From an uncultured Alphaproteobacteria bacterium (GTDB lineage Bacteria; Pseudomonadota; Alphaproteobacteria; Caulobacterales; Caulobacteraceae), in contig CAIJOB010000040.1 of the NCBI GenBank assembly GCA_903822175.1, positions 248,001 to 312,000 of the forward strand: a stretch of DNA of 64,000 bases, in the 5' to 3' direction. Under the pieces are notes generated by a model. That model did not search any database. It was given only the letters and a program-made list of their open reading frames with translations, and was not told where the DNA came from. A program made the translations under genes and the position numbers. Within the stretch, counting starts at the first letter, position 1. The number at the start of each line of letters is the position of its first letter. This document shows, one piece after another, positions 1 through 7,539 of this stretch.

Positions 1-1004
1 ACCCGGAACGCAGCCCCGACCTGCGGGAGGTGAAGGGCCAGGAGAACGCCAAACGGGCGCTGGAGATCGCCGCGGCCGGTGGCCACAACCTGGCCTTCGT
101 GGGACCGCCGGGATCGGGCAAGTCGATGATGGCCGCGCGCCTGCCGGGCCTGCTGCCGCCACTGACGCCGGAGGAGCTGCTCGAAACCTCGATGATCCAT
201 TCGGTGGCCGGCCTGATCGCCAAGGGCGAGCTCACCCGCGCCCGGCCGTTCCGCGCGCCACACCACTCGGCCAGTATGGCGGCGCTCACCGGCGGGGGCC
301 TGAAGGCCAAGCCCGGCGAGGTCAGCCTGGCGCACAACGGCGTCCTGTTCCTCGACGAACTGCCGGAGTTCAGCGCCCAGGCGCTCGATAGCCTGCGCCA
401 GCCGTTGGAGACCGGCGAGGTGATCGTCGCCCGCGCCAATGCCCATGTCCGCTATCCGGCCCGGGTCCAGCTGGTGGCGGCGATGAACCCTTGCCGCTGC
501 GGCCTGGGCGGGCCGGGCCGCGGCGCCTGCGGGCGCGCGCCCCGCTGCCAAACCGACTACATGGGCCGCATCTCCGGCCCCCTGATGGACCGCATCGATC
601 TGCAGGTGGAGGTGCCGCCGGTCACGGCCGCCGATCTGGCGCTCCCGGCGCCCGCCGAGGGCACCGCCGAAGCCGCGCTCCGGGTGGCCGAAGCCCGCGG
701 CGCCCAGGCGGCCCGCGCCGCCGATGGGGGCGCGGGCGCGGCTGCGCTGAACTCGCGGGCCGACGGAGACTGGCTGGAGACCATCGCAGCCCTCGACGCG
801 CCGGCCAAGGCGCTGCTCACCCGCGCCGCGGAGGCCGGCGGCCTCACCGCCCGAGGCTGGACGCGGACGGTGCGGTTGGCCCGCACCATCGCCGACCTGG
901 AAGGCTCCGACGCTGTGCGCCGGGTGCACATCGCCGAGGCGCTAATCTACCGCAGGGTCGCGCCGGGGTCGGCGGTTGGCAGCGGCATGCTCGCGGCGAG
1001 CTGA
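1..1004 (+). CDS. comM: ComM/YifB family Mg-chelatase-like AAA+ ATPase (3' part)
   Basis: The gene runs in from the left edge. The frame is already open at base 3 and reads PDLREVKGQENAKRALEIAA, the usual entry to the ATPase core, so the N-terminal Lon-like domain lies outside the window. A Walker A loop, GPPGSGKS, is encoded near 102-125. A Walker B-like FLDELPEF lies near 347-372, followed by the NPCRCG segment and the C-terminal Mg-chelatase helical domain. In transformable bacteria ComM is a hexameric helicase that promotes branch migration of incoming DNA. In Caulobacterales its role is untested. The stop lies inside the 3' end of the convergent membrane gene, a 58 bp overlap. Confidence 0.93.
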   Translation, partial: PERSPDLREVKGQENAKRALEIAAAGGHNLAFVGPPGSGKSMMAARLPGLLPPLTPEELLETSMIHSVAGLIAKGELTRARPFRAPHHSASMAALTGGGLKAKPGEVSLAHNGVLFLDELPEFSAQALDSLRQPLETGEVIVARANAHVRYPARVQLVAAMNPCRCGLGGPGRGACGRAPRCQTDYMGRISGPLMDRIDLQVEVPPVTAADLALPAPAEGTAEAALRVAEARGAQAARAADGGAGAAALNSRADGDWLETIAALDAPAKALLTRAAEAGGLTARGWTRTVRLARTIADLEGSDAVRRVHIAEALIYRRVAPGSAVGSGMLAAS

Positions 1005-1414
1005 CGGCGGCTGGCGCGCCAGGTGTTGATCGTTCCCACGCCGACAGCCAGGAACACCCACTGGCTGAAAATCACCTGGCCGGTGGCGTAGGACCAGGCC
1101 CGGACGCCGGGGTCGATCAGCCGGGCCACGTGGATGATCACGCACAGCAGCTGGAACGCCGCGGCGAACAACGGCCAGTAGCGGGGGCTGCGGATCGCGA
1201 TCCAGGTCAGCAGCAGCAGCAGGCAGGCGTCCGAGGCGAACGCGCCCCACTGGATTCCCTGCCACTTCCAATCCCGCAGCGCCAAGGTCATGGCGAACGA
1301 CAGCAGGAGTCCGGCCGCGGCTTCCTGTTCGGCGCGAGCGCCCTTCCAGAAGGCGCCACCGCAGACAGCGATGGTCAGCGTTACGCCGAACCACTGGAAG
1401 AGATAGGTGAGCAA
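947..1414 (-). CDS. Small multi-pass membrane protein, unknown function
   Basis: The 155-residue product is strongly hydrophobic. About four membrane segments can be seen: near residues 4-24, 33-52, 60-75 and 80-100, with another around 115-130. It starts MLTYLFQWFGVTLTIAV and has no cleavable signal. Its C-terminal 19 codons overlap the end of convergent comM. I do not recognise a named family. The amino-acid composition and GC3 are those of a real gene, and the antisense frames look like shadows. It may share a transcript with nothing else, since the next minus-strand gene ends in a strong terminator just upstream. Confidence 0.7.
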   Translation of the reverse strand: MLTYLFQWFGVTLTIAVCGGAFWKGARAEQEAAAGLLLSFAMTLALRDWKWQGIQWGAFASDACLLLLLTWIAIRSPRYWPLFAAAFQLLCVIIHVARLIDPGVRAWSYATGQVIFSQWVFLAVGVGTINTWRASRRQLAASMPLPTADPGATLR

Positions 1415-1419
1415 AGAAA

Positions 1420-1447
1420 ATGGCCCCCAAGAGAACCTTGGGGGCCA
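1420..1447 (-). terminator. Rho-independent terminator
   Basis: An 11 bp perfect stem (arms 1421-1431 and 1437-1447, TGGCCCCCAAG type) closes a 5-nt loop. Read on the minus strand it is followed by TTTTCTTT. It lies 40 bp behind the stop of the gene at 1487-1864 and just before the start of the membrane gene at 947-1414, so it separates the two units. Confidence 0.85.
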
Positions 1448-1486
1448 CTCTGTCAGAGGCCCATCCGAAAGGGGAGGGCTTGTGTC

Positions 1487-1864
1487 TTAGGCGGCTTGGA
1501 CAGCGCGCAAGGCGCGGCGGCCGATTTGCGGCTGCTCGTCGGCGGCGAACATCGGCGGCGGCTTGTTGCCGCCCACCGGGTCGGTCATCGTCACGGCGCC
1601 CAGGCCGATCTGGGTCTGGACGATCGAGAGTTCCTTGTGGGTCTCGACGATGGCGCGGCGCGCATCGGCCAGAGCCATGATGGCTTGGCTGGCGCGTTCC
1701 AGAGCGTCCTGGCCGATCAGCGCCGAGGCGCCGACGCCCTTACGCATGGCGGGCATGGCGCCGGTCAGAGCGGCGGTTTTGGTGAGTGCGTTGTCGATGG
1801 CGGTCTCGGCCTCGAACAGGGCGGCCGCGACTTGTTCAGCGATCATCCGGCGTTGCTTGAGCAT
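1487..1864 (-). CDS. Conserved hypothetical small helical protein
   Basis: A 125-residue cytoplasmic protein with no signal or membrane segment. Most of it is predicted amphipathic helix (residues about 5-95). It ends in a flexible tail rich in Pro, Gly and Gln, containing GGNKPPPMFAADEQPQ. The repeated A/E/Q-rich helices (LERASQAIMALADARRAI) suggest a helical bundle or coiled-coil dimer. I do not recognise the family. A strong intrinsic terminator directly downstream supports a monocistronic transcript. The start is ATG 1864 with GGAGA seven bases upstream on the minus strand. Confidence 0.65.
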   Translation of the reverse strand: MLKQRRMIAEQVAAALFEAETAIDNALTKTAALTGAMPAMRKGVGASALIGQDALERASQAIMALADARRAIVETHKELSIVQTQIGLGAVTMTDPVGGNKPPPMFAADEQPQIGRRALRAVQAA

Positions 1865-1936
1865 GAGTTCTCTCCTGCGCGCGCCGGTCCATGGCGCTCG
1901 CTCAATGAATTACAGGGGGTATGGTTTCGGTCGGGT

Positions 1937-2692
1937 TTAGGCCCGGAAAAAAGTTCGCCCGATATCCGAGAGCGCGTGGAGGCCGGCCAGCATCCCCCCG
2001 AAAGCCAGGGCGGAGAAGACCGCGATCGCCACAATCGCCGCCAGTCGGGCGGGTGGGCTCAGATCATTTCGGCCGAGCCAGCCTCCGGCTCGGTCTTGAA
2101 GTTCTCGTCCAACAGGACCCAGGTCATGCAGAGGATTTCCCGCAGGACCATTTCCGAGGGCTTGAACGGCGCCAGCTTGCGCGTACCGGACACCAGGTGC
2201 CGGGCCATGTTCGCCTGCGCCGGCGTCGCCGCCAGATCGATGAGCTGCCGCTCCAGCTGATCCCAGGTGAAGGTCGGGAGCGCTTCTTCCCGCGAAGCCG
2301 GCGTCGGCCACTTCGCCTAGAAGTCGTCGATCTCCCGGCGCAGCCGCAGCGCCTTGCCGATCACTGCCCGGTTGTCGAAGTTCTGCCAGTCGCCCATGGG
2401 GCACCCCCTCTGTTGCCGGCTCATCCGGCCAGAGGTTAACGGCTTCGTCTGTCCTGATCGCGTCGTGTCCTGATCCGATCAGGACATGGTTAACGCCACC
2501 CTCGCCGTCGAGAGAGCGCGCCAGCCGCGCCGCGGCATAGCGATCCTCGACGCCCAGCTTGCGGCGGGCCCTGTCGCAATAGGTGTCGACGGACGTCTTC
2601 GACATCCCGAGTTCGCGGGCGATCTGCTTCGAAGACAGGTGCTGATCGACCAGCCGCAGGCATTCGCGTTCGCGCGGCGTGAGCAGCCCCAC
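1937..2692 (-). CDS. LuxR-type HTH regulator; 3' extent uncertain
   Basis: From GTG 2692 the frame reads MGLLTPRERECLRLVDQHLS followed by SKQIARELGMSKTSVDTY and RRKLGVEDRYAAARL. This is a complete GerE/LuxR DNA-binding domain in the first 65 residues. No receiver or ligand domain precedes it, and no ATG/GTG/TTG occurs further upstream near the promoter. The frame has no stop until 1937, giving 251 residues. The middle (about 2400 to 2060) has A/G/R-rich shadow composition and lies over a better frame (2059-2397). The last 41 residues form a convincing membrane helix, LAAIVAIAVFSALAFGGMLA. Small alphaproteobacterial LuxR proteins with a C-terminal anchor exist, so the ends may belong together. 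Alternatively the HTH protein ends near 2480 after a frameshift, where the neighbouring frame has a stop at 2479. Confidence 0.45.
   Translation of the reverse strand: MGLLTPRERECLRLVDQHLSSKQIARELGMSKTSVDTYCDRARRKLGVEDRYAAARLARSLDGEGGVNHVLIGSGHDAIRTDEAVNLWPDEPATEGVPHGRLAELRQPGSDRQGAAAAPGDRRLLGEVADAGFAGRSAPDLHLGSAGAAAHRSGGDAGAGEHGPAPGVRYAQAGAVQALGNGPAGNPLHDLGPVGRELQDRAGGWLGRNDLSPPARLAAIVAIAVFSALAFGGMLAGLHALSDIGRTFFRA
2059..2397 (-). pseudogene. Small hypothetical gene interrupted by in-frame TAG
   Basis: From ATG 2397 (GAGGGGG about 8 bases upstream) the frame runs 112 codons to TGA 2059-2061, with very high GC3 and natural composition. It starts MGDWQNFDNRAVIGKALRLR and continues after the stop as AKWPTPASREEALPTFTWDQ and later REILCMTWVLLDENF. 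Codon 27 is TAG (2317-2319). Without it this would be an ordinary soluble, helical 112-residue protein of a family I do not recognise. The same strand also carries the LuxR frame in another phase. Whether the TAG is real, suppressed or a base-calling error cannot be decided here. Confidence 0.6.
2450..2486. promoter_or_regulatory. TGTCCTGATC operator array
   Basis: TGTCCTGATC occurs at 2450-2459 and 2466-2475, and inverted (GATCAGGACA) at 2477-2486. The last two form a perfect 10+1+10 bp palindrome. The array ends about 50 bp upstream of the ATG of the interrupted small gene and lies at the end of the LuxR DNA-binding domain. Such an arrangement is typical of a dimer operator with an accessory half-site. 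The binding protein is unknown; autoregulation by the LuxR protein is one possibility. Confidence 0.55.
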
Positions 2693-2822
2693 CGGATCTT
2701 CGGCGATGATGTCTCGTGCGACAATGGAGCCGACAGTTAACGATGACTTCGGCCCCGCGTCTACTTTAACGCGTAGGTTGAAGGTTAATCGGCTACACTG
2801 TGTCACAGAGGAGCCCGCCGAA

Positions 2823-3236
2823 ATGGACACCGCCGACCCCGGCCGCACCGCCACCCTCGAACTGATGATCGGGGCCCGGATGCGTACGCGGCGGCGGCAA
2901 CTGGGCCTGTCGCAGAGCGACCTCGCGGAGCGTTTGGGCGTCTCTTTCCAGCAGGTGCAAAAGTACGAGCGGGGGGCCAATCGGGTGGCGGCCTCCACCC
3001 TGCTCACCGCCGCCCAGGTGCTGGGCACCTCGATCTCCTGGCTGGTGGGCGAGGAAGTTTCCGGCCGCGACGACGACGAGGACGTGTTCCGCGCTCTGGC
3101 CCGGCCCGGCGCGCTGGAGGTGCTGCAGGCGTTCAACGCCATTTCCGACCCGAAAATCCGCTCCGCCCTGCTGGCGCTGGCCAAGGAGATGACCGGCGCC
3201 GAACCAGACCTACAGCGGCGCTTGACCGATCTTTAA
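2823..3236 (+). CDS. XRE/Cro-CI family transcriptional regulator
   Basis: A 137-residue protein. Residues about 14-70 form a classical HTH_3 domain: RMRTRRRQLGLSQSDLAERL, then VSFQQVQKYERGANRVAAST. The rest is a short helical tail (LEVLQAFNAISDPKIRSALL). ATG 2823 is chosen because GAGGAG lies 10 bases upstream and the HTH follows at once; the open frame further upstream to 2679 has no family support. It is divergent from the LuxR gene across an AT-richer gap that contains several GTTAA motifs. Proteins of this type (HTH plus about 60 residues) are frequent stand-alone regulators in Caulobacterales; the target is unknown. The hybrid kinase gene begins 24 bp downstream and may be co-transcribed. 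Confidence 0.85.
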   Translation: MDTADPGRTATLELMIGARMRTRRRQLGLSQSDLAERLGVSFQQVQKYERGANRVAASTLLTAAQVLGTSISWLVGEEVSGRDDDEDVFRALARPGALEVLQAFNAISDPKIRSALLALAKEMTGAEPDLQRRLTDL

Positions 3237-3260
3237 GGCGTTTCCGGTTATCGAAGCCGG

Positions 3261-4823
3261 ATGCGCAGATCTCCCCCGAGCCTGTCCAAGCGGCCCGCGC
3301 GTCCTCTGGCCCAGCGCCAACCGCGCCGGGCGCAGATCAGCGCCGAGCAGCTCGCCTCGCTCAGCCACGAGTTCCGCACACCGCTGAACGGCGTGCTCGG
3401 GATGTCGCGGCTGCTGGAGGGCACAAGGCTTACCGCCGAGCAGCGCGCCTATGCCGCGGCGATCCGCGATTCCGGCGAACATCTGCTGACGCTGGTCAAC
3501 GACGTGCTGGATTTCGCCAAGCTGGGCGCCGGCAAGGTCGACCTGCATCTGGGCGATGTCGAGGTCGAGGCGCTGCTGCGCGGCGTCTGCGAACTGCTGT
3601 CGCCCCGCGCCCGCGAAAAAGGCGTCGAGATCGCCTGGGCCGCGCCGGCTGGCCTCGGTGCGATCCGCGCCGACGAAGGGCGGCTGCGCCAGATCCTGCT
3701 CAATTTCGCCGGCAACGCCGTCAAGTTCACCGAGACCGGCGGCGTGCTGGTCGGCGTCAGCCGCACCAAGAACGGCCGGCTAAGATTCACCGTCGACGAC
3801 ACCGGCCCCGGCGTCTCGGCGGCGCAACAGGAACGCATCTTCGAGGCCTTCGCCCAGGCCGACCCGAGCCACGCCCACCTGGGCGGCGCGGGCCTGGGCC
3901 TGGCCATCGCGCGTCGCCTGGCGCAGGCCATGGACGGCGACGTCGGCGTTGAGGACCGCGAGGAATGCGGCGCGCGCTTCTGGTTCGAGGCCAGCTTCCG
4001 CGCCAGCACCACGGCCACGACGCCAGGCGCCACGCTCGCCGGCCGCAAGATCGGCGTGGTCTCGGCCAACCCCATCGTCCGCGACGCCGCCGCCCAGCAG
4101 ATCGCCGCCTGTGGGGGCGAGGCGGTGCTCTCCGCCGATCTCGACGACCTGATCGCCCGCACCCAGTTCGGCGACGTTCTGCTGGTCGATCATGCGCTTA
4201 GCAGCGGCTCGCGCCTGCTGCGCCGCCCGCCCGAACGCCGCGCCATCATCCTGCTGGCCCCCGAGGAACGCGCCCTGATCGGCCGTTACCGCCGCTCGGG
4301 TTTCGCCGGCTACCTGATCAAGCCGCTGCGCCGCGCTTCGCTGGCCGAACGCGTGCTGGTGGCGGCGGGCGCTGAACAGGCGCCGGGCGCCGCCGAGGAC
4401 GAACGCATCGCCACGGCTGCTGCGCCCGGCAAGCGGGTGCTGCTGGTCGAGGACAATCCGATCAACGCGCTCCTGGCCCGCGCCCTGCTCACCCGCGAGG
4501 GCTGCGCCGTCGACCACGCCGTCAGCGGTGACGAGGCCATCGCCGCGGTCAAGGTCGGCGCCTACGACCTGATCCTGATGGACATGCGCATGCCGGGCCT
4601 GACCGGCGTCGAGACCGCGCGCGCGCTGCGCGACCTGGGGATCGAGACCCCAATCGTGGCGCTCACCGCCAACGCCTTCGAAGACGACCGCCACGCCTGT
4701 CTGACCGCCGGCATGAACGATTTCCTGGTCAAGCCGATGTCACCCGACGCCCTTCGCGCCATGCTCACGCGGTGGACGGGTCCCGGCTGGACGGAAACCG
4801 CGAGGCGCTCCAAGGTCGGCTGA
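3261..4823 (+). CDS. Soluble hybrid histidine kinase with two receiver domains
   Basis: 520 residues without signal peptide, transmembrane helix or recognisable sensor domain. HisKA spans about 30-95 with the phospho-accepting His36 in LSHEFRTPLNG. The HATPase core carries N152 (NFAGNAVKF), the G1 box DDTGPGV near 179, and GGAGLGLAI near 208. A first receiver-like domain (about 262-370) keeps D310 and K354 but lacks the acidic pair after beta-1 (VVSANPIV), so it is probably a pseudo-receiver. The second receiver (about 391-507) is canonical: EDNPIN at 397, D441 in LMDMRMPG, T469 and K491. Signal input must come from a partner or from the pseudo-receiver, and output from phosphotransfer, since no DNA-binding domain is present. 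Confidence 0.9.
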   Translation: MRRSPPSLSKRPARPLAQRQPRRAQISAEQLASLSHEFRTPLNGVLGMSRLLEGTRLTAEQRAYAAAIRDSGEHLLTLVNDVLDFAKLGAGKVDLHLGDVEVEALLRGVCELLSPRAREKGVEIAWAAPAGLGAIRADEGRLRQILLNFAGNAVKFTETGGVLVGVSRTKNGRLRFTVDDTGPGVSAAQQERIFEAFAQADPSHAHLGGAGLGLAIARRLAQAMDGDVGVEDREECGARFWFEASFRASTTATTPGATLAGRKIGVVSANPIVRDAAAQQIAACGGEAVLSADLDDLIARTQFGDVLLVDHALSSGSRLLRRPPERRAIILLAPEERALIGRYRRSGFAGYLIKPLRRASLAERVLVAAGAEQAPGAAEDERIATAAAPGKRVLLVEDNPINALLARALLTREGCAVDHAVSGDEAIAAVKVGAYDLILMDMRMPGLTGVETARALRDLGIETPIVALTANAFEDDRHACLTAGMNDFLVKPMSPDALRAMLTRWTGPGWTETARRSKVG

Positions 4824-4857
4824 GTCCGGGGGCCTGCCCCCATCGGGGAGGCCGCGC

Positions 4858-6201
4858 ATGACCACCGCCGCCGGGAGCGGTCCGCCCCGCAAGAAACGCA
4901 CGGCCATGGATGTGCTGCGCGAGCTGCGGCAGCCCAAGGTGGCGGTGATGCTGGCGCTGGGCTTCGCGTCTGGCCTGCCCTTCCTGCTCACCCAGAACAC
5001 GCTCGGCTACTGGCTGCGCGACGAGGGGATCAGCCTGAAGGTTATCGCCTTCGCCTCCTGGGCCGGGCTCGCCTACGTCTTCAAACCCTTCTGGTCTCCA
5101 ATCGTCGACCGGGTGGACGTTCCTTTGCTGGGACGGTTTGGCCGGCGGCGCGGCTGGATGCTGCTGGCGCAGATCGTCATCGCCGCGGGCCTCGTCGCCA
5201 TGGCGCTCACCGGGCCCAAGGCCGGGCTGACGACCATCGTCGCCTTCGCCGTGGTCGTGGCCTTCGCCTCGGCCACCCAGGACATCGTCATCGACGCCTG
5301 GCGGATCGAGGCGTCGGTCGATTCAGAAGAGATGGGCCTGCTGAGCGCCGCCGCAAACATCGGCTACCGGATCGCGATCCTCATCGCCGACGCCGCGATC
5401 ATCGCCGGCGCCCAGCATTTCGGCTGGCCGGCCTCCTACATCGCCATGGCGGTGCTGATGGGGATCGGCGTCACCGCCAGTCTGTTCGCCTTCGAGCCCG
5501 AGCGAGCGGAGGCCGCGCTGCAGGCCCAGGCGCCGCTGTGGACGCCACGCGGCTTCTTCGATGCGGTGATCGGGCCCTTCGTGCAGTTCTTCGCGACCCA
5601 CAAAGCACTGGGCCTGCTGATGCTCGTTGCCATCGCCGCCTACCGGCTGCCCGACTTCCTGATGGGGCCGATGTACAACCCCTTCTACCATGACCTCGGA
5701 CTCTCCAAGGACGTCGTCGCGGTGGTCCGGGGCGCCACGGGCCTGCCGGGCGCCTTCGCCGGCACCGTGGCGTCCGGCATCTTCGCGGTGCGGTTCGGCC
5801 TCTTCCGGACCCTGATCACCGGGTCGATCCTGCAAGGCCTCGGCACCGCGTCCTTCGCCCTGCTCACCGTCCACTACGACCTTGGCCTGTTCACCGGCGT
5901 CATGGCGCTGGACCAGTTCGCGCAATCCTTCGCCGGCGTCGCGCTCATCGCCTACATGTCGAGCCTCACAGGCCTTGGCTACACCGCGACCCAGTACGCG
6001 CTCTTGTCCTCGACCTACGCCTTCCTGGGCAAGTTCCTGAAGGGCTTCTCCGGCCAGGTGGTCGACGGCCTGTCGCACACCCAGGGGCTGATGGGCGCCT
6101 ACGCCACCGCCTGGATCGGCACCGGCCTCACCGCGATCCCGCCGATCCTGCTGGTCCTGCTCCTGGCGCATCGGACCCGGCAGAGGCCGGCAGCGACCTA
6201 G
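4858..6201 (+). CDS. AmpG-family MFS permease
   Basis: A 447-residue integral membrane protein with about 12 helices. The early motif LALGFASGLPFLLTQNTLGYWL is characteristic of AmpG, the inner-membrane importer of GlcNAc-anhydroMurNAc muropeptides in peptidoglycan recycling. ATQDIVIDAWRIE in the loop and helix after segment 4 is also typical of the family. It starts at ATG 4858 with GGGGAGG about 10 bases upstream. The 3' end shares the tetranucleotide CTAG with the convergent protease gene. No beta-lactamase or NagZ gene is adjacent, so the specificity is inferred from the family only. Acetyl-CoA transporter-like MFS proteins are the main alternative. Confidence 0.85.
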   Translation: MTTAAGSGPPRKKRTAMDVLRELRQPKVAVMLALGFASGLPFLLTQNTLGYWLRDEGISLKVIAFASWAGLAYVFKPFWSPIVDRVDVPLLGRFGRRRGWMLLAQIVIAAGLVAMALTGPKAGLTTIVAFAVVVAFASATQDIVIDAWRIEASVDSEEMGLLSAAANIGYRIAILIADAAIIAGAQHFGWPASYIAMAVLMGIGVTASLFAFEPERAEAALQAQAPLWTPRGFFDAVIGPFVQFFATHKALGLLMLVAIAAYRLPDFLMGPMYNPFYHDLGLSKDVVAVVRGATGLPGAFAGTVASGIFAVRFGLFRTLITGSILQGLGTASFALLTVHYDLGLFTGVMALDQFAQSFAGVALIAYMSSLTGLGYTATQYALLSSTYAFLGKFLKGFSGQVVDGLSHTQGLMGAYATAWIGTGLTAIPPILLVLLLAHRTRQRPAAT

Positions 6202-7025
6202 GTCGTCAAGCACACCACCTGCGCTACCCGCAGATTGCGCCGCAGGTCGTCGGCCATGCGGCCATAGTTGTCCGCGGCGATCGGCTGGCCGGCCGTGTCG
6301 GGGAACCGCTGGCCGGCGGCCTTCAGCGCCCGCGCCGTGGTTTCCGGCGAGGTGGTGTAGATGCGCCCGCGCCGGGGCGCTTCCGCGATGGTGACCCCGA
6401 CCACGCGGCCCTGGTCGTCCAGCGCCGGCGCGCCGGAGAGCCCGCCCAGCGTGCCCTTCAGCCCATCGGTGCGGCCAGTCTCCGCCCAGACCAGCACCGG
6501 CTCTGTGCGTGCGCCGCGCCCCTGCACCACCAGGTTCTCGCGGCCTAGCAGACGCGAGCTGGCCTCGCCCGGCCGCCCTTGCGGGAAACCCATGTGGAAG
6601 GCCCGCTCACCCCGCCGCAATCGCTGGCTCAAGCCGAGCGGCAGGGCCGGCGCCCCGCCGTCAGTCGTCAGGATCGCGGTCTCGGCGCTGGGGTCGATCC
6701 GCACGGTGGCCGCCACGCCGCGCCCCGGGGCAACGACGATCGCCGCCTGCTTGCAGCCCTCGACCACATGGCGCGCGGTCACCCAGACCCCGCCCGGCGA
6801 GATGGAGAAGGCGGTGCCCGCGCCGGCCTCGGTCTTGTTAGACACTTCGACAACTACCGAAGGATCGAAGGGTGAGGCTGGCCCGAGCGCCGTGCCTTCG
6901 GCCTCTGGGGTCGGTGGTGGCGCGGGCGGCGCGTCGGCGCGTTCCTGGCGGCCGATCGCGGCCAACAGCAGGGCGACCACCACCACGGCGTAGATCAGCC
7001 AGTCGGGCAGCCTCGGGAAATGCAT
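6198..7025 (-). CDS. Membrane-anchored trypsin-like (S1/HtrA-type) serine protease
   Basis: 275 residues. An N-terminal hydrophobic helix (about 9-24) anchors or exports the protein and is followed by a Pro-rich linker. The protease fold shows H86 in VTARHVV and S197 in GGLSGAP, at the places of the chymotrypsin-fold His and nucleophile. The aspartate normally found in the D-(L/I)-A-(V/L)-L motif is glutamate here (SAETAIL, E115). There is no PDZ domain. The gene is convergent with the AmpG-like gene and ends in the same CTAG. It could be an active periplasmic protease with Asp-to-Glu substitution or a weakly active relative. Confidence 0.82.
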   Translation of the reverse strand: MHFPRLPDWLIYAVVVVALLLAAIGRQERADAPPAPPPTPEAEGTALGPASPFDPSVVVEVSNKTEAGAGTAFSISPGGVWVTARHVVEGCKQAAIVVAPGRGVAATVRIDPSAETAILTTDGGAPALPLGLSQRLRRGERAFHMGFPQGRPGEASSRLLGRENLVVQGRGARTEPVLVWAETGRTDGLKGTLGGLSGAPALDDQGRVVGVTIAEAPRRGRIYTTSPETTARALKAAGQRFPDTAGQPIAADNYGRMADDLRRNLRVAQVVCLTT

Positions 7026-7045
7026 ACTTTAAGCGTCCGCTCCGG

Positions 7046-7474
7046 TCAGCCGGAGACGGCGGCGGCGAGGATCAGGGCGGTGGCGATCTTGGCGCCCACC
7101 AGCATGGCGGCGGCGGCCATCTCGTCGTCCTGAATGCGCTTGGGCAGGCCGTGCAGGATCAGGTCCACGACCCGAAAGATCAGCAGCTGCACCAGCGTGA
7201 TCGCCACGCCCCACAGCGCCAGATCCACCAGCCCCGTCGAAGCCTTCAGCGACACCGCCAGCGGTATGGCCAACCCCACCAGCACGCCGCCCAATGACAC
7301 GGCCGCGGAGGTATTGCCGTCGCGGATCAGCGTGATCTCCTTGTGCGGGGTCAGCATGACGTAGAGCGCCGCGGCGGCGAACAGGATGACCACCGTCACC
7401 CCGGCGTGCAGCAGGGTCACCGGGAAGCCGGTGGCGAAGGCCTGGATCTCCGGCGACTGCAGGGGAAGGGTCAT
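7046..7474 (-). CDS. DUF350 family membrane protein
   Basis: 142 residues from ATG 7474, with four predicted transmembrane helices. LLHAGVTVVILFAAAALYVM and the glycine-rich SLGGVLVGLAIPLAVS correspond to the paired-helix pattern of DUF350 (PF03994) proteins. A longer open frame extends upstream to 7627 but has shadow composition. DUF350 proteins often accompany spermidine-synthase-like or glutathionylspermidine genes, which are absent here. The serine protease begins 20 bp downstream, so the two genes may be co-transcribed. Function unknown. Confidence 0.82.
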   Translation of the reverse strand: MTLPLQSPEIQAFATGFPVTLLHAGVTVVILFAAAALYVMLTPHKEITLIRDGNTSAAVSLGGVLVGLAIPLAVSLKASTGLVDLALWGVAITLVQLLIFRVVDLILHGLPKRIQDDEMAAAAMLVGAKIATALILAAAVSG

Positions 7475-7539
7475 GGCGGGCGGCTCCGGTGGACGGCCAC
7501 CCTCGATAGCACGCCGTCGGCCCCGGTCGGATAGGGCCT

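Noticed and set aside
491..2260. Long plus-strand open frame across comM and the following genes
   Set aside because: Arg/Pro/Gly-rich shadow; comM, the membrane gene and the terminator at 1420 explain the region.
2486..2493. ATGGTTAA (reverse TTAACCAT) as a CtrA-type site
   Set aside because: A single 8 bp match inside a possible coding end, without a partner motif or -35 context, is not enough.
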